45,382 bases of DNA from assembly GCA_003696075.1 (NCBI GenBank), contig RFHH01000058.1, positions 1 to 45,382 of the forward strand, given 5' to 3'. The notes under the pieces were generated by a model. That model did not search any database, was not told where the DNA came from, and was given only the letters and a program-made list of their open reading frames with translations. Shown here one piece after another: positions 25,101 to 32,855 of this stretch. Within the stretch, counting starts at the first letter, position 1; the number at the start of each line of letters is the position of its first letter. Source of the stretch: Acidobacteriota bacterium (GTDB taxonomy: Bacteria; Acidobacteriota; Polarisedimenticolia; J045). The position numbers were made by a program, and so were the translations under genes.

Positions 25101-25846
25101 GAGCAGCCGCGATGCCGGCCGCCCGTCACGATGTGGTTCGAATCGCGCGGATCCACGACGATGCTGGCGAACGAGGAGATGTCCTCCAGCGTCTGGCCTC
25201 CGGTCCCGTTGCGCGGCTCCCATGTCGCTCCGCCGTCGGTGCTGCGGAGCAGGCCGATCCCGAAGTAGCCCTCGCAGCCCTGCACGTTCTCGCCGGTCCC
25301 CACCCAGATCGTGTTCGGGTCGTTGGGATCGACGGCGACCGCGCCGATCGTCTGCGTCCCGGCGCTGTCGAACATCTGCTCCCAGCTCAGGCCGTCGTTG
25401 GTCGAGCGCCACAGCCCGCCGGAGGCGCTGCCGACCCAGACGGTCCCCGAGGGCCAGTCGACGGCGATCGCCGGCACGCGCCCGGTGACGTCGCCGAAAG
25501 CCCACCCTCCGAAGTGGGAAGGGGAGGGCCCGGTCGGGTACCAGAAGTTCGTCGCGGCGAGCAGGCCCTTGGCGCGGCGCTCGCGCTGCCGTTGGAGGGC
25601 CTTGCGGGTCTGCTCGACCGCCAGCCGCCGCCGGAGCGCCATCTCCGCAGCCGAAGAAGTGCCGGCCCGCCGCGGCCCGTAGAACCACTCGAGCCGGCGC
25701 AGGATCAACTCCTCTTCACCGACTCGCCGGTCCTCGATCCGCGGACCCACCGGGGATGCCTCCCCGGCGGCGAACGACGATGGCGCGGATCCGAGCCCGG
25801 CCGAGGTGAGCGCGGCCAACAGCGGGACGGCGACGAAGCGGCGCAT
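22181..25846 (-). CDS. Secreted BNR/sortilin-like beta-propeller protein
   Basis: The 1221-residue product begins with a signal peptide (RRFVAVPLLAALTSAGLGSA). About ten Asp-box/BNR-type motifs occur through the first 780 residues (forms of S-T-D-G-G-A-T-W, e.g. LLRSTDGGATWEP, IFKSTDGGATWTD, VFRSTDGGATWED). They indicate one or two beta-propellers like VPS10/sortilin or xyloglucanase proteins. A segment rich in DGDGDGSVEPGETW resembles a surface-protein adhesion linker. The last 350 residues are beta-rich, with a possible MAM/concanavalin-like region. No catalytic residues are assignable. ATG 25846 is preceded by GGAGGGAGGAG. Probably a cell-surface or extracellular protein of unknown ligand. 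Confidence 0.85.
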   Translation of the reverse strand: MRRFVAVPLLAALTSAGLGSAPSSFAAGEASPVGPRIEDRRVGEEELILRRLEWFYGPRRAGTSSAAEMALRRRLAVEQTRKALQRQRERRAKGLLAATNFWYPTGPSPSHFGGWAFGDVTGRVPAIAVDWPSGTVWVGSASGGLWRSTNDGLSWEQMFDSAGTQTIGAVAVDPNDPNTIWVGTGENVQGCEGYFGIGLLRSTDGGATWEPRNGTGGQTLEDISSFASIVVDPRDSNHIVTGGRHRGCSSGNSYYSGVYTTNDAGLTWTKRLSGVSVYEIQQDPQVRDIWWSATNQGIWKSTDNAVTWTKQTASGLPSTDTGRTELAIAPSDGNVVYALFASGPSGGAEFWRTTDGGASWTQMSTGSDACDGQCWYNMTIAVDPQDPNTVYRGTVHIFKSTDGGATWTDLSNPWGSSQKVHQDTHMLLMDPNNPGTFWVGCDGGVWKSTDGGNTFLNRNGNMNLTQFYAVGMHPTDTGIICGGAQDNSSLARTTSDVWDLQAVTGDGFVCHIDPQNPNYAYIASYPSGGYPHVSRSETGVLGSFHGITGASNGIIGGDRINWVTPYVLDPTSPNILYLGTHRVYKSYDHGDNWTPVSDDLTHGSGSLVSLDVNRNFPQVVVASSTNATVFRSTDGGATWEDLSAGLPARSINDVASDPVDPDRILAAVSGFGTAHLWEWRAGAGWTAVGAGLPDVPANTVLMLTDQKVYVGTDTGVFRSLDGGATFEPFMDGLPQGLVIDDLKYNQSLDTITAGTYGRGAWQVQVDPLEPIVMYDSIELPLTEIDGDGDGSVEPGETWEVRPRLRNVGSQTALGVKARLSTSTPGAAIEGADVQPYGDIPGGGVGAAANRYRFVVDPDFPCGEAIVFDIVDITSTNAPGRYKDQPGAFTVTVLDHREPPIRTTHLDDTLDPSPAASWSHEAVDPGLFLCNLPYLDEWHLDSKDAEHGQSWLAGSGPGGAYGKANYAWLYLQGRDSTGGPGIDLPADARAATLTLVHRYQTDFGNDGGQVVIDGAADGQDVYEPLIPDGGYDATIASGRCNGLEDKEAFTGDSGGWVTTTFDLSAYIGRRIWLAFVFGSDSSADSLEGWWIDEVKVESEKDGPPVCGVTGWPGEVPPTARFERLASGDVQASWDPSCNDAAVPGQTYAIEGGDLDALAAGGTFSHAAIGGRCDRLSPDTFTPAAGNRYWLIVASTGVREGAPGFGRPHTDATCGPPREAACP

Positions 25847-26403
25847 CGGGGCTCCTCCCTCCGATCGATCGGGAATTCGTCCGGACGGAACCAGTACGGC
25901 GAACCGCCCCCCCGCGCATGGCGGAGCCGTGAACGGTACACCGCGACGGCCGGCGGCGCCGCGCGGCGTTCCCGGTTCGGGGCGCCCGCGGACTCGAACG
26001 GGCGCCGCGTTCCCCGGCGGCGGCCCGCGCCCGCCGCAGGAACGGGCGGCGCCGGGCGTGAGACGCCGCCGGAGCGTCTGCGTGCGCGGCCCGCCCCGGC
26101 CCGGCGAGCCCGCCGCCGGGGCCCGACGGGGCCGGCACGCGCCAACGCCGGCGGTTTCGCTTCCCGTGCCGGACCGGGGCGGACGGTGGGCGACCCCGCC
26201 GGGTGGAGAGCGCCGAAGGGGAGCCCGCGTCCGGTCCCGAGCGCCGCGCTCGCGGTTCCCTCCGGATCGCCCGCCCGGCGATGCGGCTGCGCCGCCGGAG
26301 GCTCCCGGAACGGTCCGTCCGGGCTCGGGGACCGTCGAGGACGAGTCGGTCGGGACCTCCGCCCCCCTCGACGGCACCCCCCGCGATGTTCGATGATCGG
26401 ACG
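25847..26403. other. 557-bp divergent intergenic region
   Basis: This gap separates the minus-strand BNR gene from the plus-strand M1 peptidase. It starts with the BNR ribosome-binding site and contains a perfect 12-bp palindrome CCGATCGATCGG at 25861-25872, just upstream of that site, a possible operator. Long frames crossing it in several phases are GC-driven and lack recognisable protein features. I see no convincing -35/-10 pair or RNA gene. Confidence 0.4.
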
Positions 26404-28593
26404 ATGCGCCGTCCGTGCGGCACCGCGCTGATCGTCGCCCTCGTCGCCGGCCTCGGGGAGGGCGCGGCGGCGGCCGCGCTTCCGCCGGTCTTCGTCTCCT
26501 ACGCCATCGAGGTGCAGGTGGATCCGGCGAGCCGGGCGTTCCGGGGCGAGGAGAGGCTGACCTGGCGGAATCCGGCCGGCGTCGCCGTCTCCCGCGTTCC
26601 GCTTCACCTGTATCTCAACGCCTTCGCCAACGAGGGGAGCACCTGGCTTCAGGAGGCGCGCCGGAGCGGTTTCCGCCGGTTCGATCTCGAACGGTTCCAC
26701 GAGGTCTTCGACGATCCGTGGGGTTGGATCGATCTCGACGCGGTCCGGACGGAGCCGGCCGGCGAGGAGGTGCCGTGGCGTCCGGTCCAGCCGGACGACG
26801 GCAACCCTCTCGACCGGTCGCTCGTCGAGCTCCGGTTGCCGCGTCCGGTTCCCCCGGACGGCCTGCTGACGCTGCGCATCTCCTTTTCGGGGAGGTTGCC
26901 GAGGCCCTTCGCGCGGACCGGATGCGTCGACCGGTACTGCCTGGTGGGGCAATGGTTTCCCAAGGTGGCCGTCCTCGAGCCGAAGGGAACCCGGGGGGCC
27001 GAGCGGGCCCGCTGGGCGGCGCGCCAGTTTCACGCGGCGACCGAGTTCTACGCGGACTTCGCCGATTACGACGTGACCATCGAGGCGCCCGCCGGCTGGC
27101 TGGTGGCCGCGACCGGACGGCGCGAAGGCGATCCGATCGCCACGGATCGGGGCACCCTGCGCCATCGATTCCGCCAGCGCGCGGTGCACGATTTCGCCTT
27201 CGTCGTCGCGCGAGATTTCGAGGAGATCGTCTCCGAGCACGATCCGCCGGGGCCGGGCGGCCCGGTCGAGCTCCACTACGTGCTACCGCACGAGTTCGCC
27301 GATCAGCTCCCACGGTGGCGGACCGTGGCGGAGGCGACGCTCGACCTGCTCGGCCGGCGCGTCGGACCGTACCCCTACCGGACCCTCACGATCGTGCTGC
27401 CGCGCCTGGTGGCGGAGCGCACGGCGGGCATGGAGTACCCGACGTTCGTGGTGGCCTCCACCGTGGGGAGGGAGCTGGAGGCATGGCCGCTCCGCGCGAC
27501 GCGGATCGCCGAACACACGCTCGCCCACGAGCTGATCCATCAATACTTCTACGGGCTGGTCGCCTCCAACGAGCAGGAAGAGGCGTTTCTCGACGAGGGA
27601 TTCACCACCTATTGGACGGCCAGGGTGGCGGAGTCGCTCTACGGCGCCGGCCGCTCGTTGGGGTCGTTCTTCGGCCGGCCGCTCGGGGCTTTCGACCTCG
27701 CCCGCCTCGGCCTCGCCTACGTGGGCGGATCGATCCGCGAGCCCCTCAGGAAACGCCCCTCCGCCCTGTTCGCCGGGCGGACCCACGCCGTGCAGTTCTA
27801 CGCCCGCACCGCCGTGACGCTCGCGACGATGGAGCGGATGTTCGGCCGCGACACGGCCGATCGGATCTTCCGCGAATATTTCCGGGCCAACGCCTTTCGG
27901 CATCCATCCGTCGAGGATTTCCTGGCCGCCGCGCGCCGGGCCGCCGGGGAAGAGGCGCAGGGGTTTCTGCGGGAGGCGTTCGGGCGGGCCCGCCTGCCGG
28001 AGTTGGCGGTCACCCGGCTCGAAAGCCACCGGGTGGAAGTGCCCCTCGGCTCGTGGCCGGCGCCGGAGGGGCGCATCACGGTCGACCGCTCCTCGCGCCA
28101 CGAGCATGCCGATCTGCTCGACCTTCCGCTGGCGCGCGATTCGGACGGGAAGATCTGGCTCGAGATCACCGATCCCGGCTGGTTTCGCGAGGACTCGCAC
28201 CGCGACGGGACGGTGCGCTGGATCGGTTTCGAGCCGGTGGAGCTCCCGGAGCCCGGCGGGGACGGCGTGGAACCGAAGCTGTTCGAAAGCGAGGCCGTGC
28301 TCGAAGGACCGGGATGGGACCACCTGCCGGTGACGGTGAGGCTCCGCTTCGCCGACGGGGCCGTGGTGGTCGACCGGTGGGACGGCCGCTCCCCGTGGCG
28401 CGGGTACCGCGCGATCAGGCGCGCGAGGCTCGAGGAGGTGATCATCGATCCCGGGGACGCGGTGCTCCTCGATCCGTCGCCCGAAACGAACGGTAGGCGC
28501 GCCAGGCCGGACTCCCGCTGGCTCGCCGACTGGGCCGGGTGGGCCGGTGCTCTCGCCGCCTGGGTCGCCTCGGGGGTGTCGCTGTGGTTCTGA
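26404..28593 (+). CDS. M1-family zinc metallopeptidase (exported)
   Basis: This 729-residue protein is an aminopeptidase-type M1 metallopeptidase. It has an N-terminal signal peptide (CGTALIVALVAGLGEGAAAA) and the beta-rich N-terminal domain. The substrate-binding GMEYP (GAMEN-like) motif and the zinc site H375-E-L-I-H379 with a glutamate 19 residues later (LDEGFTTYW) follow. All catalytic residues are present. The C-terminal part (after about residue 540) is a beta domain rather than the long helical domain of ERAP enzymes, like other bacterial periplasmic M1 proteins. An ATG at 26386 is an alternative start. It overlaps the next gene by 10 bp. Confidence 0.93.
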   Translation: MRRPCGTALIVALVAGLGEGAAAAALPPVFVSYAIEVQVDPASRAFRGEERLTWRNPAGVAVSRVPLHLYLNAFANEGSTWLQEARRSGFRRFDLERFHEVFDDPWGWIDLDAVRTEPAGEEVPWRPVQPDDGNPLDRSLVELRLPRPVPPDGLLTLRISFSGRLPRPFARTGCVDRYCLVGQWFPKVAVLEPKGTRGAERARWAARQFHAATEFYADFADYDVTIEAPAGWLVAATGRREGDPIATDRGTLRHRFRQRAVHDFAFVVARDFEEIVSEHDPPGPGGPVELHYVLPHEFADQLPRWRTVAEATLDLLGRRVGPYPYRTLTIVLPRLVAERTAGMEYPTFVVASTVGRELEAWPLRATRIAEHTLAHELIHQYFYGLVASNEQEEAFLDEGFTTYWTARVAESLYGAGRSLGSFFGRPLGAFDLARLGLAYVGGSIREPLRKRPSALFAGRTHAVQFYARTAVTLATMERMFGRDTADRIFREYFRANAFRHPSVEDFLAAARRAAGEEAQGFLREAFGRARLPELAVTRLESHRVEVPLGSWPAPEGRITVDRSSRHEHADLLDLPLARDSDGKIWLEITDPGWFREDSHRDGTVRWIGFEPVELPEPGGDGVEPKLFESEAVLEGPGWDHLPVTVRLRFADGAVVVDRWDGRSPWRGYRAIRRARLEEVIIDPGDAVLLDPSPETNGRRARPDSRWLADWAGWAGALAAWVASGVSLWF

Positions 28594-29606
28594 ACGCGCA
28601 GCGGCGCCTCGCTCCCCTCGCCGGCCTCGCCCTGGTGAACGGCTCGGTCCGCCTCATCCTGTTGCGGTGGGCCTTGCTGGTCGTCTCGGGGTCGGCCGCG
28701 GTGCTTCTCGCCGCGCCACCGCTCGCCGCCGCCGCCCGGCGCCCTTTCTTCACCGAGCCCGCAGGGCCGCTGCCGGCGGGCCACCTCGCGCGCCTGGCGA
28801 TCGCCGCCGGACCCGGGCTCGGGGCGGCCGCGGGCGCGGCCGCCTTGCTCGCGCTCGCCGGCCATTGGCTTCTGGTGCCCGGCGCGATCGCGTGGCTCGA
28901 CCGCGTGCGCCGCGGCGGTCGGCCCCGCGGCGTGGTGCGGTTCGTCGTCGAAGCGGGAACTCCCCGCCTTTGGGCCATGGCGCGGATCACGCTGCTCGCG
29001 GTGGCGCTCGCGGCCGCGGGGCTCGCGGCGATCCGGCTGGGCTTCCACCGGCTCGATGTCGCCGCCGAGCGAGGGGCGTGGGACTCCGCGGCACGCGCCG
29101 TGCTGCTTCCCCGCCTGCGCTGGCTGGCCGGACTGCTGTGGCTGGCACTCGTGGGAGCGTTCGCCTTCTGGTGCCGGGTGGTGATGGTGGCGGACGGGCG
29201 GGCCCGGGTGCGGTCGGTGATGCTGCTCGTCCCGCGGATCTGGGTCCGCATTCCGTTCTCGGCACCGGTCCTCTTCGTGGCGGTCACGGTCCTCGTCCAG
29301 GCGGGCGCCGGCGCATACCTGCTCGCCTGGCGCCAGTCGGCGCCGCGCTCGGTGTCGGGGCTCGCGGCCTGGAGCGCGGGAGCGCTGGCGGTGCTCCTGC
29401 TTCAAGCGGGGGCCTGGCACTGGCTGCTGCGCAGCGCGCTGGTGGCCTACGGGAATCCCCGCCTGGCACCGCTCCGCGCGCGGCCCGATCGTCCCTGGTA
29501 CCTGTTCAGGCGGCTCGCGCGCCGCCCCGTTCCGCCGCCGACTCGGAGCGTCGTCGCCGCGGTCGCCGCGCCCGAGCCCGCGGAGGGAAACGGTCCGGAA
29601 CCCTGA
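28584..29606 (+). CDS. Multi-pass membrane protein of unknown function
   Basis: The 340-residue protein has about six hydrophobic helices (for example LLRWALLVVSGSAAVLLAA, ARITLLAVALAAAGLAAIRL, LAGLLWLALVGAFAFWC, FVAVTVLVQAGAGAYLLAW). Arg/Pro-rich cytoplasmic segments and a charged tail flank them. I do not recognise a family; length and helix spacing resemble DUF-type membrane proteins of Acidobacteriota. It starts with GTG inside the end of the M1 peptidase gene (10-bp overlap), suggesting coupled expression. Alternatives such as a membrane partner of the peptidase are speculative. Confidence 0.7.
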   Translation: MVLNAQRRLAPLAGLALVNGSVRLILLRWALLVVSGSAAVLLAAPPLAAAARRPFFTEPAGPLPAGHLARLAIAAGPGLGAAAGAAALLALAGHWLLVPGAIAWLDRVRRGGRPRGVVRFVVEAGTPRLWAMARITLLAVALAAAGLAAIRLGFHRLDVAAERGAWDSAARAVLLPRLRWLAGLLWLALVGAFAFWCRVVMVADGRARVRSVMLLVPRIWVRIPFSAPVLFVAVTVLVQAGAGAYLLAWRQSAPRSVSGLAAWSAGALAVLLLQAGAWHWLLRSALVAYGNPRLAPLRARPDRPWYLFRRLARRPVPPPTRSVVAAVAAPEPAEGNGPEP

Positions 29607-29801
29607 CCTTCCGAGGTCCGCTCCTCCGGACGCCGGGTGCGCTCCGGCCGGATGGGGGAGGGGGCTCGGGCGCCTTCGCGGCCGGCGGCTGGGGCGGCGG
29701 CGAAGTCCCGATTCTCCAGACCCTTGGGATCACCTCGGGGAAGCGGCACCCGCGTGACTTCGGGGTGGCCCCGTGGCGCCGTCCCTAGGGTTGTGCTACG
29801 A

Positions 29802-29823
29802 CATTTCGCGAGATGACGAAATG
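29802..29823. promoter_or_regulatory. Probable ArsR operator
   Basis: CATTTCG (29802-29808) and CGAAATG (29817-29823) form a perfect 7-bp inverted repeat with an 8-base centre. It is AT-rich in a GC-rich setting. The right arm includes the arsR ATG itself, so bound repressor would also cover the ribosome entry region. Inverted repeats in arsR promoters bind the ArsR dimer and release on arsenite. Confidence 0.6.
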
Positions 29824-30246
29824 AGCGAGCCCCTCCCCGCCGCAGTCGAGATCTTCAAGAGCCTCGGGCATCCCACCCGGCTCCGGTGCCTGCTCATGCT
29901 CGCCGAGGGCGAGCTGTGCGTCTGCCAGCTCGTGGCGGTCCTCGGCCAGGCGCCTTCCACCGTCTCCGCCCACCTCCACGCCCTGCGGCGCGCCGGGCTG
30001 CTCGAAGAACGCAAGAAGGGGCGCTGGGTGCTGTACCGCCTCGCGACCGGCGAGACGGTGCGCGCGGTGCTGCGGTGCGTCCGGCCGCTCGTCGCGGGCG
30101 ATCCGCAACTCGAGCGCGACGCCGACCTGTGCCGGCGCCTGCGTGCCATCGGGCCCGAGGAGCTGTGCCGAGTCGGCCTCGACCTCGCACGCCTGACCCC
30201 CTCCGATACCGCCCCGGGCCCGGCCGGCCCGCGGCACGAGGTGTGA
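29821..30246 (+). CDS. arsR: Arsenite-responsive repressor ArsR
   Basis: ArsR (141 residues) is a winged helix-turn-helix repressor of the SmtB/ArsR family. The metal-sensing ELCVC motif sits in helix 3 (GELCVCQLVAVL), carrying the cysteines that bind As(III). The recognition helix is PSTVSAHLHALRRAGLLEER, and the wing WVLYRLATGE follows. ATG 29821 was chosen because it places the inverted repeat before or over the start and gives the usual N-terminus; no clear Shine-Dalgarno is present, so it may be near-leaderless. An arsenite transporter follows directly. Confidence 0.93.
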   Translation: MSEPLPAAVEIFKSLGHPTRLRCLLMLAEGELCVCQLVAVLGQAPSTVSAHLHALRRAGLLEERKKGRWVLYRLATGETVRAVLRCVRPLVAGDPQLERDADLCRRLRAIGPEELCRVGLDLARLTPSDTAPGPAGPRHEV

Positions 30247-30252
30247 GTGGCG

Positions 30253-31341
<1,089 letters not shown>

Positions 31342-31732
31342 CCGGGGCTGTCCGCCAAGCCCCCGCGAAGGCGCGGCATCGGCTCGCCGGGCGGGGAGCT
31401 CCGTTCCCCGGGGTCGGGACTCGCCCCGGCCCGCCCGGGGCTGACCCGCGGGCGACCGACCCGGCGCGCGGGCGAGACGGCCGGCCCGTGGGCCCGTCGG
31501 TTCCGGTTCCCCGAGGCCATCGACGCGACGCTCGTGGGGTTCACACTGGGCGGTGCGAATTCGGGCGGAACCCGTCCAGGAACGAGGAAACCGGATCGAC
31601 AGCGGCCGGCCCGGGCGGCCGGAGCGCCTCCGGGAATTGCGCTTCGCACAGCGTCCAGCGGTATCGTTTTCGGAAGACCCGGCGCCGGCGGTGGCCGGCC
31701 CCGCGACCGACGCGAAAGGACGGGAGGAGACG
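31342..31732. other. 391-bp region between the ars operon and the zinc-ribbon gene
   Basis: A hairpin GGGGCT/AGCCCC (31344-31349 with 31358-31363, loop of 8) lies 2 bp after the transporter stop and may end the ars transcript. A weak -35/-10-like pair, TTGCGC (31637-31642) and TATCGT (31662-31667), with a long 19-bp spacer, precedes the zinc-ribbon gene. No coding frame here is convincing. Confidence 0.35.
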
Positions 31733-31945
31733 ATGCCGGTCTACGAGTACGTCTGCCAGGATTGCGGCGCCCCGAGCGAGGTGCGCGCGACGGTGGACGA
31801 GTACAGCCGGGGCCTGCAGGTGCGTTGCCGCGAGTGCGGTTCGGAGCGGCTGGACAGGGTGTTCAGCTCGGTGGCCGTCAACTCCGGAAGCCCACCCCCA
31901 TCCTGCTGCGGTTCCGGCGGCGACCCGTGCCGGTGTCGCTCGTAA
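31733..31945 (+). CDS. FmdB-type zinc-ribbon protein
   Basis: This 70-residue protein has the FmdB/CxxC_CXXC_SSSS pattern: MPVYEYVCQDCG, then a second pair CRECGS near residue 35, and a Cys/Ser/Gly-rich tail. The four cysteines would bind one zinc. The family is found as small putative regulatory proteins, and its function is not settled. A strong GGGAGGAGA ribosome-binding site lies upstream. It is not in an obvious operon. Confidence 0.88.
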   Translation: MPVYEYVCQDCGAPSEVRATVDEYSRGLQVRCRECGSERLDRVFSSVAVNSGSPPPSCCGSGGDPCRCRS

Positions 31946-32107
31946 GAGCGGCCGCCCGCACCCGGCTCCCCGACCGCGGCCCCGTGCCGGATGCCATCGG
32001 CCCTCCGAACGGATACGGGCAGGATCGTGCCGAACCGGGCCGCACCGGGAGGGGATGGGTGCCCGTCACAGGGTGCCACGAAAGGCCCGGAGCGGTGGAC
32101 CGATCCT

Positions 32108-32125
32108 CCGCGCGCGGGCGCGCGG
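32108..32125. terminator. Strong GC hairpin between convergent genes
   Basis: CCGCGCGC and GCGCGCGG pair perfectly around GG. The element lies between the stops of the zinc-ribbon gene (plus) and the lipoprotein gene (minus), so it may end both transcripts. No T-run is present. Confidence 0.4.
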
Positions 32126-32170
32126 CGGGGGGGATGGCCGCGGTCCCGGCCCCCGGGCCCGGCGCCGCCG

Positions 32171-32779
32171 TCAGCGCGGCTCGACGGTCCTGAGGGCGCG
32201 GCGCCCGGGCCACTCGTCGAGCAGTTCGCGCAGCACCCGCGCGCGCCGCGCGTCGTGGCGGACCACCGTTTCGGGGAACAGTTCGGGCCGCAGTCCGGGA
32301 TGGGTCTCGTCGAGCCAGGCGAGGAACTCGCGGTACGCCGGCATCCCTGCTTCGAGCGTCGCGGCGGTGAGCGGCGCCGGATAGGTCGCGGCGATGAGCC
32401 CGCCGCGCAAAACGAAGCGCGTACCGGGCCGGTAGACGGCCCCGTCGAGACCGAGCGCTCTGAAGAACGCGTTGCGCTCCGTGATCGATGCCACGCGGAT
32501 CGTGTCACCCTCGCGCTCGATGCCGTGCATCTCCAGCTCCGTCTCCATGACGAAATCCCACTCGAACAGGTCCGCGAGCGCCCGGCGCCCCCGGATCGGC
32601 TTCTTGCCGGGTAGGACGAACACCGAGTCCTCGCTGTGCATCGCCAGCAAACCCTCGAGGTCGTGAGCCCGGTGGAGCGCCACGTAGCGGTCGATCAGCG
32701 CCTGCGCCTCGCGGTTTCCCTCGGTCCCGCACGACAGCAGCAAAAGGGCGGCGAGCGCGGCGGTCGTCGTTCGTCGCAT
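32171..32779 (-). CDS. Lipoprotein with a SnoaL/NTF2-like domain
   Basis: The 202-residue product has a lipoprotein signal peptide ending in LLLLSC, so it should be anchored in a membrane by its Cys. The rest matches the NTF2-like/SnoaL pattern of small ketosteroid-isomerase-type folds: ALIDRYVALHRAHDLEGLLA, MHSEDSVFVLPGKKPIRGRR and DLFEWDFVMETELEMHGI. It is not clear whether it is enzymatic or binding. The last 50 residues are a helical extension. A GGAGGAG site precedes the ATG, inside a 14-bp palindrome. Confidence 0.8.
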   Translation of the reverse strand: MRRTTTAALAALLLLSCGTEGNREAQALIDRYVALHRAHDLEGLLAMHSEDSVFVLPGKKPIRGRRALADLFEWDFVMETELEMHGIEREGDTIRVASITERNAFFRALGLDGAVYRPGTRFVLRGGLIAATYPAPLTAATLEAGMPAYREFLAWLDETHPGLRPELFPETVVRHDARRARVLRELLDEWPGRRALRTVEPR

Positions 32780-32786
32780 GGGATCT

Positions 32787-32800
32787 CCTCCCGCGGGAGG
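32787..32800. repeat. 14-bp perfect palindrome at the lipoprotein ribosome-binding site
   Basis: CCTCCCGCGGGAGG spans the Shine-Dalgarno sequence of the minus-strand lipoprotein gene. In RNA a stem CCUC/GAGG would hide the GGAGG. It could be a coincidence in 70 percent GC DNA, or a translational control or DNA-binding site. Confidence 0.35.
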
Positions 32801-32855
32801 ACCGTGCGCGAGCGAGGGGCGGCCGGTGCCGGAGGGCCGGCTCCGCACCCGGCGA

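Noticed and set aside
26203-26403. N-terminal extension of the M1 peptidase
   Set aside because: The signal peptide starts at 26404; upstream codons have no homology and are GC-driven.
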